Below, in pieces: positions 7,558 to 16,576 of a DNA stretch of 64,000 bases. The DNA lies in NCBI GenBank assembly GCA_024233835.1, contig JACKPC010000001.1, forward strand, positions 372,001 to 436,000, in the 5' to 3' direction. Made by a program: the position numbers and the translations under genes. Numbering within the stretch: position 1 is the first letter of the stretch; each line of letters starts with the position of its first letter. Source of the stretch: Leptospiraceae bacterium (GTDB lineage Bacteria; Spirochaetota; Leptospiria; Leptospirales; Leptospiraceae). The notes under the pieces were generated by a model. The model saw nothing but the letters and a program-made list of their open reading frames with translations. It had not been told where the DNA came from and did not search any database.

Positions 7558-9719
7558 CCGTTGTAATTTCGAAAACGAATCCTATTTTCTTCTATCCGGA
7601 AATTTAAATTTTCCAGTAATTTGTTCCATAATAAAGAATCCGGATTCCGGGAAAGTTCACGCTTTATAAGTAAGCCGGCTTCTAAGAGATCTGAATTTTG
7701 AAGGAAGATTTTTGCTTTTTCTATTTTTAAGTTATCTAATTCTTCGTTTTTTTTATCTTGTTCAAGGATGAGTAGAAGTGTATCTATTATTGAAATAGCT
7801 TCTTTATATTTTTGTTGAGATAAATAAAGCGGATAAAGTCGTTTTAATATAGAAAGTTTATATTCAGGTTTATTAATTAAGCGATTCATCAGGTTCATAT
7901 GAGATTCTTCCGGTGAAATATGGATTAAAGAATCATAAGCCAGTTTATAAAAAGATGGATCCTTGTCAAAAAAGAGCAGGCAGAGTCCGGCTAATTCGGT
8001 AGCTTGATTATAGTATTCATGCTCATAATAATATTCAAGGTATATTTTATAAGAATTATAGAAAATATTCTGATACTCTTTTGCTTTTTCACGAAAAGAA
8101 CTGGAACTGTATGTATAGATATTTGTAAGTGCTTCTGAAATTTTAGCAGGTTCCGAAATTATATTTATTCTCGATTCTATATAATCAATTTCTTTATTTT
8201 TTAGCCGTAAGGCATCCAGGTTCGTTGGCTTTAAGGCTTGATAACCCTTTTCGGAATAATAAATTCGAAAGAGAGGATATTCCAGGTAACGTAAATTTAA
8301 GTTTGTTTTGATAACAGGATCTTTTTTCTCCTGAAATATAAGAAAAGGAAAACCGAATTTATCAAGCTGCTTTACATAAGTGAGTACCTGCTTTTCTTTC
8401 TTTTTTAAACCCAGAACAATAGTCTTATTTTGAATAGCATTTTTCTTTGGTAATTTTTTTACTTTGGGAAAGGGTAAGGAAGTATTGTAATATACAAAGT
8501 CTTTTTCATTAAACTGAATCCCTGTAAAAAGAAAAGGTACAGGAGAAATTTCTTCTTTTTCCGTAAAATCTATATCATGTATGATAGGTAATGGAGTAAA
8601 AGAGTAAAAAACAAGAGCAAGGGTAGAACTAAGTGCTAAGATTCGATAATATGGCTTAATAAGTTTTTGTAATAAAATAGGTAATAATATTAAAGCCACA
8701 AATATGAATAATAAAATATATCGAATTTCATAGTATTGATTACTATAAAAAGCTGATATAAAAAGTGCGAAACCATTCATAATCGATAAACCGAGCTTAT
8801 AATAATTGATTCTGTAAGGTGAATAAATGGCGATTAAAGCTGTATCCATAAAGAACAGAAAAGGCAGATAGGTTTCCTGAGTCGCCTGTTTCAAAGATAG
8901 GACAACATTTGTAAATAATAGAGTGAGTCCAAGATAGTATTTTAGGCGAATCTTTCCTTTTAAATACCCATAGGAATATATAATATTGCAGATAAGCAGA
9001 CCTATAGAAAAACCCATTAAAGAATTTAATAACTCACTTTCTGTATTTACATAAAAGGAAATCGAATGCAGAACAAATAAAGCAATTCCTGAAAAGAAAA
9101 ATATGGTTGTTAAAGGATGCTTATTTTGTTCGTGCTTCAGAAAGGAGATAGATTTAAAACGTGATAGAAAAGAGATAAGTGCTATTTCAATGGCAAGGAG
9201 AATTAAGAAATTATTAATATACTCTTCCGGTTTCAGGCTTATAATATTTTCATTGAATGTATGAAAGCTTAGAAAGCTGAGTATTCCCAGTAAAAATCCC
9301 CAGAGTCTGAAATTTCGTAAAACCGCCGTAAAAATTCCAAAGGCAAAAGAGATGATAGCTACAAAAAAATAAAAAAAGTTTGTATAAAAAATATAATCTA
9401 CCTGTATGCTACTGGAAGAAAAATACTTCAAAGTTAATATAAGCAAACATAGTAGCAGAATGGTTGTAAGCTCTGTATATATAATGAATTTATGATGATG
9501 TTTTACAAATTTCTTAACTCCAAAGCCAATTAGAAAGAAGAATAGGATGGATAATTTAAAGCTTAAAAAATAAATATCTTCCGTTTCAATCGCCTTAATT
9601 TCAGTATAGGCCTGACGTAAAAGCATAATCCCTATAAAACCAAGGGAAAAACAGAGAAGGACATTCGGAATAATCAACCAGGTAATAGCATTGAGTTTTT
9701 GGTTTTGATTTTTAAGCAT
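7554..9719 (-). CDS. Large polytopic membrane protein with C-terminal helical-repeat region, unknown function
   Basis: This 721-residue protein has about twelve or more hydrophobic segments in residues 1-370. A soluble region follows: about 375-500 is beta-rich (ITSPVPFLFTGIQF-like), and 530-715 is helical with TPR-like spacing (YYEHEYYNQATELAGLCLLF, LYLSQQKYKEAISIIDTLLL). The overall build resembles large membrane proteins with TPR tails, but no catalytic motif is visible. It lies 13 bases after the 9733-11802 gene on the same strand and probably shares its transcript. Confidence 0.75.
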   Translation of the reverse strand: MLKNQNQKLNAITWLIIPNVLLCFSLGFIGIMLLRQAYTEIKAIETEDIYFLSFKLSILFFFLIGFGVKKFVKHHHKFIIYTELTTILLLCLLILTLKYFSSSSIQVDYIFYTNFFYFFVAIISFAFGIFTAVLRNFRLWGFLLGILSFLSFHTFNENIISLKPEEYINNFLILLAIEIALISFLSRFKSISFLKHEQNKHPLTTIFFFSGIALFVLHSISFYVNTESELLNSLMGFSIGLLICNIIYSYGYLKGKIRLKYYLGLTLLFTNVVLSLKQATQETYLPFLFFMDTALIAIYSPYRINYYKLGLSIMNGFALFISAFYSNQYYEIRYILLFIFVALILLPILLQKLIKPYYRILALSSTLALVFYSFTPLPIIHDIDFTEKEEISPVPFLFTGIQFNEKDFVYYNTSLPFPKVKKLPKKNAIQNKTIVLGLKKKEKQVLTYVKQLDKFGFPFLIFQEKKDPVIKTNLNLRYLEYPLFRIYYSEKGYQALKPTNLDALRLKNKEIDYIESRINIISEPAKISEALTNIYTYSSSSFREKAKEYQNIFYNSYKIYLEYYYEHEYYNQATELAGLCLLFFDKDPSFYKLAYDSLIHISPEESHMNLMNRLINKPEYKLSILKRLYPLYLSQQKYKEAISIIDTLLLILEQDKKNEELDNLKIEKAKIFLQNSDLLEAGLLIKRELSRNPDSLLWNKLLENLNFRIEENRIRFRNYNG

Positions 9720-9732
9720 TTTATTGAATACT

Positions 9733-11802
9733 TTAATTACCCTTTGCCATGATAAATTTTTCCAGGAATTCAGTGATATCTTTGATATTTCGGTTTATCA
9801 TGCTTTTTAATTCAGGAGGAATATTCTGAGATTTTATTACCCTGTAATAATTTAATGCATTTTTTAGCATTTTTCTGCGAGCAAATTCCTGTGCTTTTGT
9901 TAGCATAGGCTTATATTTATAATAGGAATATTCCATTATACTGTAATTCTTAGAAAGTCTGAATGAATGAGGTATTTTAGTAAAATCATAGGTTAAGGTT
10001 AAGAAAGGTGCATCGTCTTCTTCCGGAGGTTTTAATTCTAATACACCATGAATGGTTCTTTCCGGTTCAGGCGGGGCCTCGGCTTCCGTAACTTCTCCCT
10101 CTTCTCCTTCCGGTTCATATTCATCGGCATAGGGGCTTTCGGTCAAACTGCCGCCCATGAATTCCACTTCGGGCCCCTCTGTTTCTTCAATTTTTGTAGA
10201 ATCGTCTATTTCTTCTTTTCCATCTTCTCCTATCTTTCTAAAGATATCTTCCGGGTCCGGAAGAGAGATAGTTTTAAAACCGCTCATCAAGGAGGAAAAT
10301 TCGTAATCGTCTGCATTTATAGGATCCGGTAGTCCTATTTTAATTAGGCCCTTTTCAATATCAATATCTTTGATATACTCTTCATTAGCCGCACCTGCTT
10401 TTCCGGAAGGAGGAGCACCCGTATAGGGAACTCCTTCATGCCTGGAATTGGAATCCAGACCGGCAAATGGATAGTATGGCGGGTAAGTAGGTACAGAGGA
10501 GGACTCAGCCTCAGGTTTTTCAGTCTCTCCAGTATCCTGTGGTTCTGTAGTAGGAGGAGCTGCACTACCGGGAAGGCTGTAAGAATAAGGGCTAATCAAT
10601 CCGGAAGGAAAGAGATCCTGAACCGTTCTGGGTTCAAAAATATCCTGAGGAACTTCTTCCGGAGCATTTGTCTTTTTTTGCTGAACCCATTCATTTAAAT
10701 ATTCATCTCGTTTTTTGAATAGATCTACTTTTCTCCTGTCTTCACCACTTCTACGATTTTGAATACCGGGAGGTAGTACACTCGGGTAGCTTCGCCTTTC
10801 TTTACCGGAACGCCTATCTTTTAAAGGAAGATTCCGAAAAGATTCAAAGTCCCTTGAGAAATACAGGCTGCTTAAAAGCTCATTAATGGGGTTATAAACA
10901 TTATAATTCTCAGGAAGATTTTTATTCCTTGCCAGCTCCTGTCGGTAGGTTTCCGGGATGGAGGAAGGAGAGGAAGTTTCCTCCCGAATATCTTGAGACT
11001 GTGAAGGGGACTGCGAGTCCAGTATTCTTTCCGACCCGGAATCCATAGGGGATTTTAGTTCACTTTCCTGGTAAGCCTGTTGTGTACGAGCACTATTTGA
11101 ATCTGCTGCCGGGCCAGAAGCCGAAGAGTCTCTGGTTTCCGAATGGCCTGTCTGTAAAGAATCAACCGGTTCAAATGTATTATGACTTTCTTTAACTCCT
11201 TCTATACTGAGAGAATCAAGGTTTTTAATGGAAGCTGTATCTATATGAGCTTCTTTTCCACCTTCACCTTCTCGAATAGGAGACATTCGATTTGCATCAT
11301 CAGAAGTGTTAAATTCATAAAGGAAGGGGGAATTTAAACCAGATTCTACATCACGTTCCGGTAAAGAACGATCTTTAGGTCTTTCCTTATATTCGGTTTT
11401 ATCCCTGATTTCTTCCTTCTCCCTATTTTCTGCTCCGGGAAATGTAGAAGGAAAAGATAAGGAACTGGCCAGTTTTTCAGCTAACTCTTTCAATTTTTGC
11501 TGAACATCAAAACTCTCTTTTCTCTTGTGAGTACTTGAGCTGGCACTAATACCTTCAATACCGCTGGTAGCATTTGAGTCCGAGATAAGTCTCTGGATAT
11601 CTTCAAGATTTTTAGCTATTTTGGCACGTATATCCGGGTCGTGAATCCTCTGCTGGGTTCTTGTATAGACTTCTATAGCACTTTTATAATGCTGCTTTGC
11701 AAATAGGGATTCTGCATTTAAAAGGGCTCTTTTGTGAAAAGAGAAGCGTTTCGAACCTTCTAAAATTTGTTCTGCGTTATATGTTAAGCCGGATTCCGTC
11801 AC
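9733..11802 (-). CDS. Long, mostly disordered protein with N-terminal TPR-like helices, unknown function
   Basis: This 689-residue product starts at GTG (11800-11802). Residues 20-75 look like a TPR-type helical pair (AESLFAKQHYKSAIEVYTRT). About 80-600 is low-complexity, rich in Ser, Glu and Pro, and holds a basic double motif (RRSGKERRS and NRRSGEDRRK, about residues 337-360). The last 90 residues are ordered and helical (YKPMLTKAQEFARRKMLKNALNYYRVI). No signal peptide or membrane segment is seen. I do not recognise it. A scaffold or regulator working with the downstream membrane protein is possible. Confidence 0.7.
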   Translation of the reverse strand: MTESGLTYNAEQILEGSKRFSFHKRALLNAESLFAKQHYKSAIEVYTRTQQRIHDPDIRAKIAKNLEDIQRLISDSNATSGIEGISASSSTHKRKESFDVQQKLKELAEKLASSLSFPSTFPGAENREKEEIRDKTEYKERPKDRSLPERDVESGLNSPFLYEFNTSDDANRMSPIREGEGGKEAHIDTASIKNLDSLSIEGVKESHNTFEPVDSLQTGHSETRDSSASGPAADSNSARTQQAYQESELKSPMDSGSERILDSQSPSQSQDIREETSSPSSIPETYRQELARNKNLPENYNVYNPINELLSSLYFSRDFESFRNLPLKDRRSGKERRSYPSVLPPGIQNRRSGEDRRKVDLFKKRDEYLNEWVQQKKTNAPEEVPQDIFEPRTVQDLFPSGLISPYSYSLPGSAAPPTTEPQDTGETEKPEAESSSVPTYPPYYPFAGLDSNSRHEGVPYTGAPPSGKAGAANEEYIKDIDIEKGLIKIGLPDPINADDYEFSSLMSGFKTISLPDPEDIFRKIGEDGKEEIDDSTKIEETEGPEVEFMGGSLTESPYADEYEPEGEEGEVTEAEAPPEPERTIHGVLELKPPEEDDAPFLTLTYDFTKIPHSFRLSKNYSIMEYSYYKYKPMLTKAQEFARRKMLKNALNYYRVIKSQNIPPELKSMINRNIKDITEFLEKFIMAKGN

Positions 11803-12044
11803 GTGTTTCTCTTATTATTTGGGAGTATAGGGAAATTTCCAGTACTTTATTATCGAGAATTTTAAGGAATTAGTCTATATAGAATAAGGAAAAAATCGGT
11901 TTTAAGGATTAAAAAGCCAGTAAGCCCTCATTTTTTCCGGAGATCGAAGCGAAGCACTGGTGATTTTTCCGTAACCCCGATTTTTTTGAAGGTATGCAAA
12001 AGCCAATATAAATTTACTACTTATAATTCAAGCATAAAAAGTTC
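11803..12044. other. Divergent intergenic region with nested inverted repeats
   Basis: These 242 bases separate the minus-strand gene starting at 11802 from the plus-strand thioesterase. An outer perfect 10-base stem pairs AAAAAATCGG (11890-11899) with CCGATTTTTT (11977-11986). Inside it, CCAGT (11917-11921) pairs with ACTGG (11956-11960), flanked by A5 and T5 runs. A TATAAT hexamer lies at 12022-12027, without a clear -35 box. A structured leader, a bidirectional terminator and a decayed repeat are all possible. Confidence 0.4.
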
Positions 12045-12488
12045 TTGACAAGAATGATTTTTTCTGAACTTATTCAACCTATGAAAACGGCTACCAAGAA
12101 GAAAAATCTGAGTTTTGGCTCAAGTCCTGATAATCCTGATGGTCTACAATTAAGAATAACTTTCGATGAAGATACAAAAACCGCTTATGGTGATTATACC
12201 TGTCCTGTTAAATTTCAGGGCCAACCGGACACGGTTCATCCCGGAATTATTGCGACTATTCTGGATGAGATCATGGTGAAAATTAATGAAGCTATGAACT
12301 TTGACACTCTTACTGGTGAATTGACAATTCGCTACCTCCAACCTGCCCATGTTAATGAGCCTCTTCACCTCAGGGGATGGTTTGTAAAAAAGAATAAAAA
12401 AGTGATTGAAAATAGAGCCGAGATAGAAAATGAGATAGGTAAGATAGTTGCCAGAGGAAAAGGTAAATACATGGAATCCGGTGACTGA
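12045..12488 (+). CDS. PaaI-type hotdog thioesterase
   Basis: This 147-residue protein has the single hotdog-fold layout. TVHPGIIATILDEIM (about residues 64-78) matches the HGGxxxTLLDxxM helix of PaaI/YbgC-type acyl-CoA thioesterases. LTGELTIRYLQPAHV is the following strand pair. The listed start is TTG; an ATG nine bases later (12054) is equally plausible, and neither has a strong ribosome site. It probably hydrolyses an acyl-CoA in the cytoplasm; the substrate is unknown. tRNA-Leu begins 11 bases after its stop and may be read from the same transcript. Confidence 0.85.
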   Translation: MTRMIFSELIQPMKTATKKKNLSFGSSPDNPDGLQLRITFDEDTKTAYGDYTCPVKFQGQPDTVHPGIIATILDEIMVKINEAMNFDTLTGELTIRYLQPAHVNEPLHLRGWFVKKNKKVIENRAEIENEIGKIVARGKGKYMESGD

Positions 12489-12499
12489 GAAATGATTAA

Positions 12500-12583
<84 letters not shown>

Positions 12584-12589
12584 TATTTC

Positions 12590-13357
12590 TTATTTTGCTC
12601 GATTCATCTCTTCTATTCTTAAAGAATTTTCATAAAAATCTTTTTCTATAATATCAATTCCCCTGATAATCAAAGTTATTTCCTGATCGGTAAGCTCATC
12701 GAATAACTCACGCCCTTTTTTCATTATATCCAGGCCCATTTCTATGCCTTTTACTTCCGAGGGATTATAAACTTTTGGATTCTCTTTCATCTTTTCAATC
12801 ACATGATCATTGATAAGAATGATTTTCTTGAGTAATTCTCGGTTTGCGAGAGTTTTGAATAGGTTAATAATATCATGCCGGAACTCAGTAGCTTCTTCGT
12901 AAGGAATCTTGGCTATCAGGGAGTTAAAATGGTCTTCCTGGCTGATGTCGATTTTTTTCTGTATTAAAGGTTTGGCGTAAGAATACAGGGTATTTTCAAA
13001 TTTATGGGCAGTCAGGTAGGAAGATAAGGCTGCAATTCCGGCTTTGATACCGGCAAAGAGGTGTTTTCCAAATTTTACGACAGCATACCCCATGTTGCCG
13101 ATTACGCCCAGAAATTTACGAGGAGACTTAACAAAACCGGCCAGGGAAGTAAAAGCATTGTCCAATTCCAGTCTAATTTCGTATTCCGGATAGAGTAATT
13201 CTAAGAAATAGCGAATGAGTTTATCTACCGTAGCTCTGGGTAAACCGGAAAATTCCGGGTAACGAGCAAGATTCTCTACGGAATAACGCCTAACAAGGGA
13301 TTTCCTGTAAGCATCGATTAAAATTGCAAATTCGGGTTCGTCTAAATGGCTTTCCAT
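12590..13357 (-). CDS. Conserved-looking hypothetical protein, mostly helical
   Basis: This 255-residue protein has no signal peptide. The N-terminal 60 residues contain a conserved-looking pattern (YPEFSGLPRATVDKLIRYFLELLYPEYEIRLELD). A Gly/Ala/aromatic middle segment (about 75-115, VIGNMGYAVVKFGKHLFAGI) could associate with membranes. The rest is charged helix. I do not recognise the family. It starts 1 base after the end of the upstream amidase gene, so the two are an operon. A role linked to envelope maintenance is only inference from that. Confidence 0.7.
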   Translation of the reverse strand: MESHLDEPEFAILIDAYRKSLVRRYSVENLARYPEFSGLPRATVDKLIRYFLELLYPEYEIRLELDNAFTSLAGFVKSPRKFLGVIGNMGYAVVKFGKHLFAGIKAGIAALSSYLTAHKFENTLYSYAKPLIQKKIDISQEDHFNSLIAKIPYEEATEFRHDIINLFKTLANRELLKKIILINDHVIEKMKENPKVYNPSEVKGIEMGLDIMKKGRELFDELTDQEITLIIRGIDIIEKDFYENSLRIEEMNRAK

Positions 13358-13358
13358 T

Positions 13359-14717
13359 CTAATTCTCTGAGCTTTTTGTCACTACTTTAAAATAACTTTC
13401 GCCACTGTCAGTAATATACTTGCTGAAGTCGATTTTTTTTCCTTTTGGAGCATAAAGAATGTCGGGGTTTTTTACTTCCAGGCCCTGAAAAAGAGAATAT
13501 ATTCCTACAGCAATACTTATCGCCATTTTTCTTCTTTTTACCTGGACAAAGTACATGTCTTTATCGCTGGAAATATTTCCCAATTCTAAATAAGCACTGA
13601 TTCCATTAATAAACGTCGGAAGGCTGTAGGTAGAGATAAAGGGAGGAAGAATTTTATCGGGAGATTCAAAACTGGGGTGGGGATTTTGTTGGACTTCGGT
13701 TCTAAAGCCGTATTGAATAAAACGGAGCAGTTCCATACCGGCATAATGGTTGTCTCCACCAAATCCTTCCGGTCCATCTTCTCTTCTCATCAGCTCCAGA
13801 TCGCTTTTTTCTCTTTCCCAGAAAGGTCCTGTGGCTTCAAAATCCTCGTGCTTGATGGCATAAGGTCCCGGAGTATTAATTCGGTTTGTCCAGCCCGGTG
13901 AATCTCTATAGGCCCAGGAGATCATGTTTTGGCGAAAACCTTCAAATCGCTTTAAATCTGCTTTTGTACCGGATTTATCAGACCAGTAACCGTGAAAATA
14001 TATCCAGGCATCAGCCATGGCATTTTCGATGGTATTCCAGCCTGCCTGGAAGCGCATCCAGTTCTTCCACTTTGTATTGTAGAAAGTTTTTACACTTTCT
14101 TCTCCGGAAGAAACTTTTCGAAGTAGCTCAAAGGTACGATAAGAGGGGCTTAAAACGACTCCCATTCCCTGAAAATAGCCTCCGATTGAGTTGATATGCA
14201 AAGAAACCACCAGCTCGGGTTTTTCTTCATTGATTTTGGAAATTCTACCTTTCTGAAGAATACCGGTTTTAAAATCCGGGTAATCATACATACGATAAGG
14301 AGCATTTTTATCATCTTTCTCTCGGAAATTTCTATCAGTAAAATTATCTGAGCGACTTAAGGTGGAGTGAAGAATGATCCAGGGAGCATCAGAACGGGAA
14401 AAAAGCTTAATATAGGATTTGAATTTCCTGAACCCTCTTTTGGTGCGAGTCAAATCAAGGATATACTGCACTTCCCTTGCCAGATCCATAACGATTTCCA
14501 TTTCTGTTCTATCGTGAAATTGAGCCCCGCTTTTATAGTTTTCGAGGTATTTACCGGTCACGATATCGTATTTATCTCCGTACATTTCATAGGGGATTTG
14601 CTTACTTCCTCCATGTCCCGGATCGATTACAATTTTATATTGCTTAATCGGAGCGGAAAATACAGTGAAGGATAAAAAAAGAAGTAATAAATATGCAATG
14701 TGGCATAAACTCTTCAT
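13359..14717 (-). CDS. N-acetylmuramoyl-L-alanine amidase-like (Amidase_3) exported protein
   Basis: The zinc amidase signature is present: IVIDPGHGG just after the signal peptide, a Glu in RTEMEIVMDLA, and SLHINSIGG. These correspond to the His-Glu-His metal site of AmiC-type enzymes that cut the peptide from muramic acid in peptidoglycan. I prefer the ATG at 14717, because the product then starts MKSLCHIAYLLLLFLSFTVF, a textbook signal peptide. An upstream in-frame ATG at 14753 would add 12 residues. The middle (about 200-330) is longer than in minimal amidases. It acts in the periplasm and is followed after 1 base by the 12590-13357 gene. Confidence 0.85.
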   Translation of the reverse strand: MKSLCHIAYLLLLFLSFTVFSAPIKQYKIVIDPGHGGSKQIPYEMYGDKYDIVTGKYLENYKSGAQFHDRTEMEIVMDLAREVQYILDLTRTKRGFRKFKSYIKLFSRSDAPWIILHSTLSRSDNFTDRNFREKDDKNAPYRMYDYPDFKTGILQKGRISKINEEKPELVVSLHINSIGGYFQGMGVVLSPSYRTFELLRKVSSGEESVKTFYNTKWKNWMRFQAGWNTIENAMADAWIYFHGYWSDKSGTKADLKRFEGFRQNMISWAYRDSPGWTNRINTPGPYAIKHEDFEATGPFWEREKSDLELMRREDGPEGFGGDNHYAGMELLRFIQYGFRTEVQQNPHPSFESPDKILPPFISTYSLPTFINGISAYLELGNISSDKDMYFVQVKRRKMAISIAVGIYSLFQGLEVKNPDILYAPKGKKIDFSKYITDSGESYFKVVTKSSEN

Positions 14718-14874
14718 GGGAATCAAGGCTAAGAAAAGCTCATTTCTTAGCAAGAAAAGAAAGCTGGAAGTGTTCCTTTCTCGTAGGTGAATCGGTAGCT
14801 TATAAAATATTTATTTTGATAGTAAAATTCAAAAAAAAATCTTCTTTTCTACTCTATTATCTTGAGGAATAAAT

Positions 14875-16479
14875 ATGAATAATAAAAGTATCACCCTAAT
14901 TTTTCTTTTCTTTGCTATTTTATATTGTGGTAGAAGTGGACAGGTTTATGAACTCAAAAGTTCGAGTTATGAACAGGAAGACTACTATGATTACTCATCG
15001 GGTGCAAGTGGTATATCTGATGGTGAATCACCTAAAATAGCAAGGTTTAAGGAAAAAGAGAAACGGGTTTTTAATACAGAGGAATACGACTCCGTAGAGG
15101 AAAATGGAATTTTAAGTGTTGCTAATAAGCCATTATCCACATTTTCTATAGATGTAGATACTGCTTCCTACAGTAATATGAGACGTTATCTCAATTACGG
15201 AAACAGGCCACCTCTGGGTGCTATTCGTACTGAAGAGCTGGTAAATTATTTTAACTATGATTACGCACCTCCCGGCGGTAGTGAAGCGTTTTTGGTTCAT
15301 ACTGAAATGGCAAAGACTCCCTGGAACCCGGAGCACTTACTTCTGCAGATCGGTATAAAAGGTCGAGGCATTGATAAAGAACGAGCACCTTTGAATCTTG
15401 TTTTTCTATTAGATGTTTCCGGTTCTATGGATAGTCCCAATAAACTTCCACTTCTTAAAAAAGCATTTAGCTTGCTTTCGGAAGGACTCACACAAAATGA
15501 CAGGGTTTCTATCGTTGTTTATGCTGGAGCGAGCGGGATGGTTCTTAAACCCACACCCGGTAGTGAAAAAGATAAGATCCTGGATGCACTTGAAAAGTTA
15601 AGCGCAGGTGGAAGTACCAATGGTGGTGCCGGAATTGAACTTGCCTACAGTCTTGCTGAAAAGAATTTTATAAAAAATGGAGTTAACCGTGTGATTCTTG
15701 CTACGGATGGTGACTTCAATGTGGGGCCTAGTTCCCAGAGTGATCTTGTTAATTTGATCCAGAAAAAAGCAAAGTCAGGTGTATTTTTAACCGTTCTTGG
15801 TTTTGGAATGGGAAATTATAAAGACTCAAGTATGGAAAAACTTGCAGATAAGGGAAATGGAAATTATGCCTATATTGATACATTGAATGAAGCAAAAAAA
15901 GTTTTGGTGCGTGAGATGAATGGCACTTTATTTACTATTGCTAAAGATGTTAAAATCCAGGTGGAATTTAATCCGAATCTGATTAAGGCTTATAGACTTA
16001 TAGGTTATGAAAACAGGAAGCTTGCTGACAAAGATTTTGCTGATGATAAAAAGGATGCCGGTGATATTGGTGCCGAGCATTCTGTTACAGCTCTTTATGA
16101 ATTAATTCCGGTAAATAGCAATACAAAGATTCCTGATAAAATTCCTTTAAAATACCAGAAAAAAGCAAATCCGGGAAACAACCAATCAGAAGCAGTGACT
16201 GTTAAACTGCGGTATAAAAAGCCTGATGCGAAGAAGAGTGAACTCTTAATATACCCGGTAAAATATGAAGAAAGAAGTCTTGAAAACAGTTCACAAAATA
16301 TGCGTTTTGCAACTGCAGTCGCAAGTTTTTCTCTTCTACTCAGGGAATCAAAATATATCGGTGATATGAATTTTGATAAAGTTTACAATCTTGCTAAAGC
16401 AGCAAAAGGTCAGGATAGATATGGGTATAGAGAAGAGTTTTTAGGACTTGTAAAAAAGGCAAAAGAAATATATAAATGA
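14875..16479 (+). CDS. YfbK-type von Willebrand factor A domain lipoprotein
   Basis: This 534-residue protein has an N-terminal lipoprotein signal ending ILYCG (lipid Cys at residue 18). Residues 85-115 carry the YfbK-type N-terminal motif STFSIDVDTASYSNMRRYL. The VWA domain, about 165-340, has an intact metal site DVSGSM near residue 179, with TNGG and ATDGDFNVG further on. The C-terminal 150 residues match the extra domain seen in this family. It probably sits on the periplasmic side of an envelope membrane and binds a protein partner through Mg. An SD (GAGGAA) lies about 8 bases before the ATG. Confidence 0.9.
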   Translation: MNNKSITLIFLFFAILYCGRSGQVYELKSSSYEQEDYYDYSSGASGISDGESPKIARFKEKEKRVFNTEEYDSVEENGILSVANKPLSTFSIDVDTASYSNMRRYLNYGNRPPLGAIRTEELVNYFNYDYAPPGGSEAFLVHTEMAKTPWNPEHLLLQIGIKGRGIDKERAPLNLVFLLDVSGSMDSPNKLPLLKKAFSLLSEGLTQNDRVSIVVYAGASGMVLKPTPGSEKDKILDALEKLSAGGSTNGGAGIELAYSLAEKNFIKNGVNRVILATDGDFNVGPSSQSDLVNLIQKKAKSGVFLTVLGFGMGNYKDSSMEKLADKGNGNYAYIDTLNEAKKVLVREMNGTLFTIAKDVKIQVEFNPNLIKAYRLIGYENRKLADKDFADDKKDAGDIGAEHSVTALYELIPVNSNTKIPDKIPLKYQKKANPGNNQSEAVTVKLRYKKPDAKKSELLIYPVKYEERSLENSSQNMRFATAVASFSLLLRESKYIGDMNFDKVYNLAKAAKGQDRYGYREEFLGLVKKAKEIYK

Positions 16480-16500
16480 GATAGAATTTCCCCGTTTTTT

Positions 16501-16559
16501 CCCGGCCGGATGCGGTTGCTGAGCAAGCAAAGCGCGCCGAAGCACAGTGTCCGGCTGAA
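16501..16559. repeat. REP-like GC-rich hairpin element, copy 1
   Basis: These 59 bases lie between two convergent genes. The ends CCCGGCCGGATG and GTCCGGCTGAA are shared with a second copy at 56152-56181 in the opposite orientation. CGGCCGGA pairs with TCCGGCTG (8 base pairs, one G-U). The local GC is far above the surrounding sequence. It could serve as a terminator for the genes on either side or be a short dispersed repeat. Confidence 0.6.
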
Positions 16560-16576
16560 TTGGAAGAAAAGCTTTC

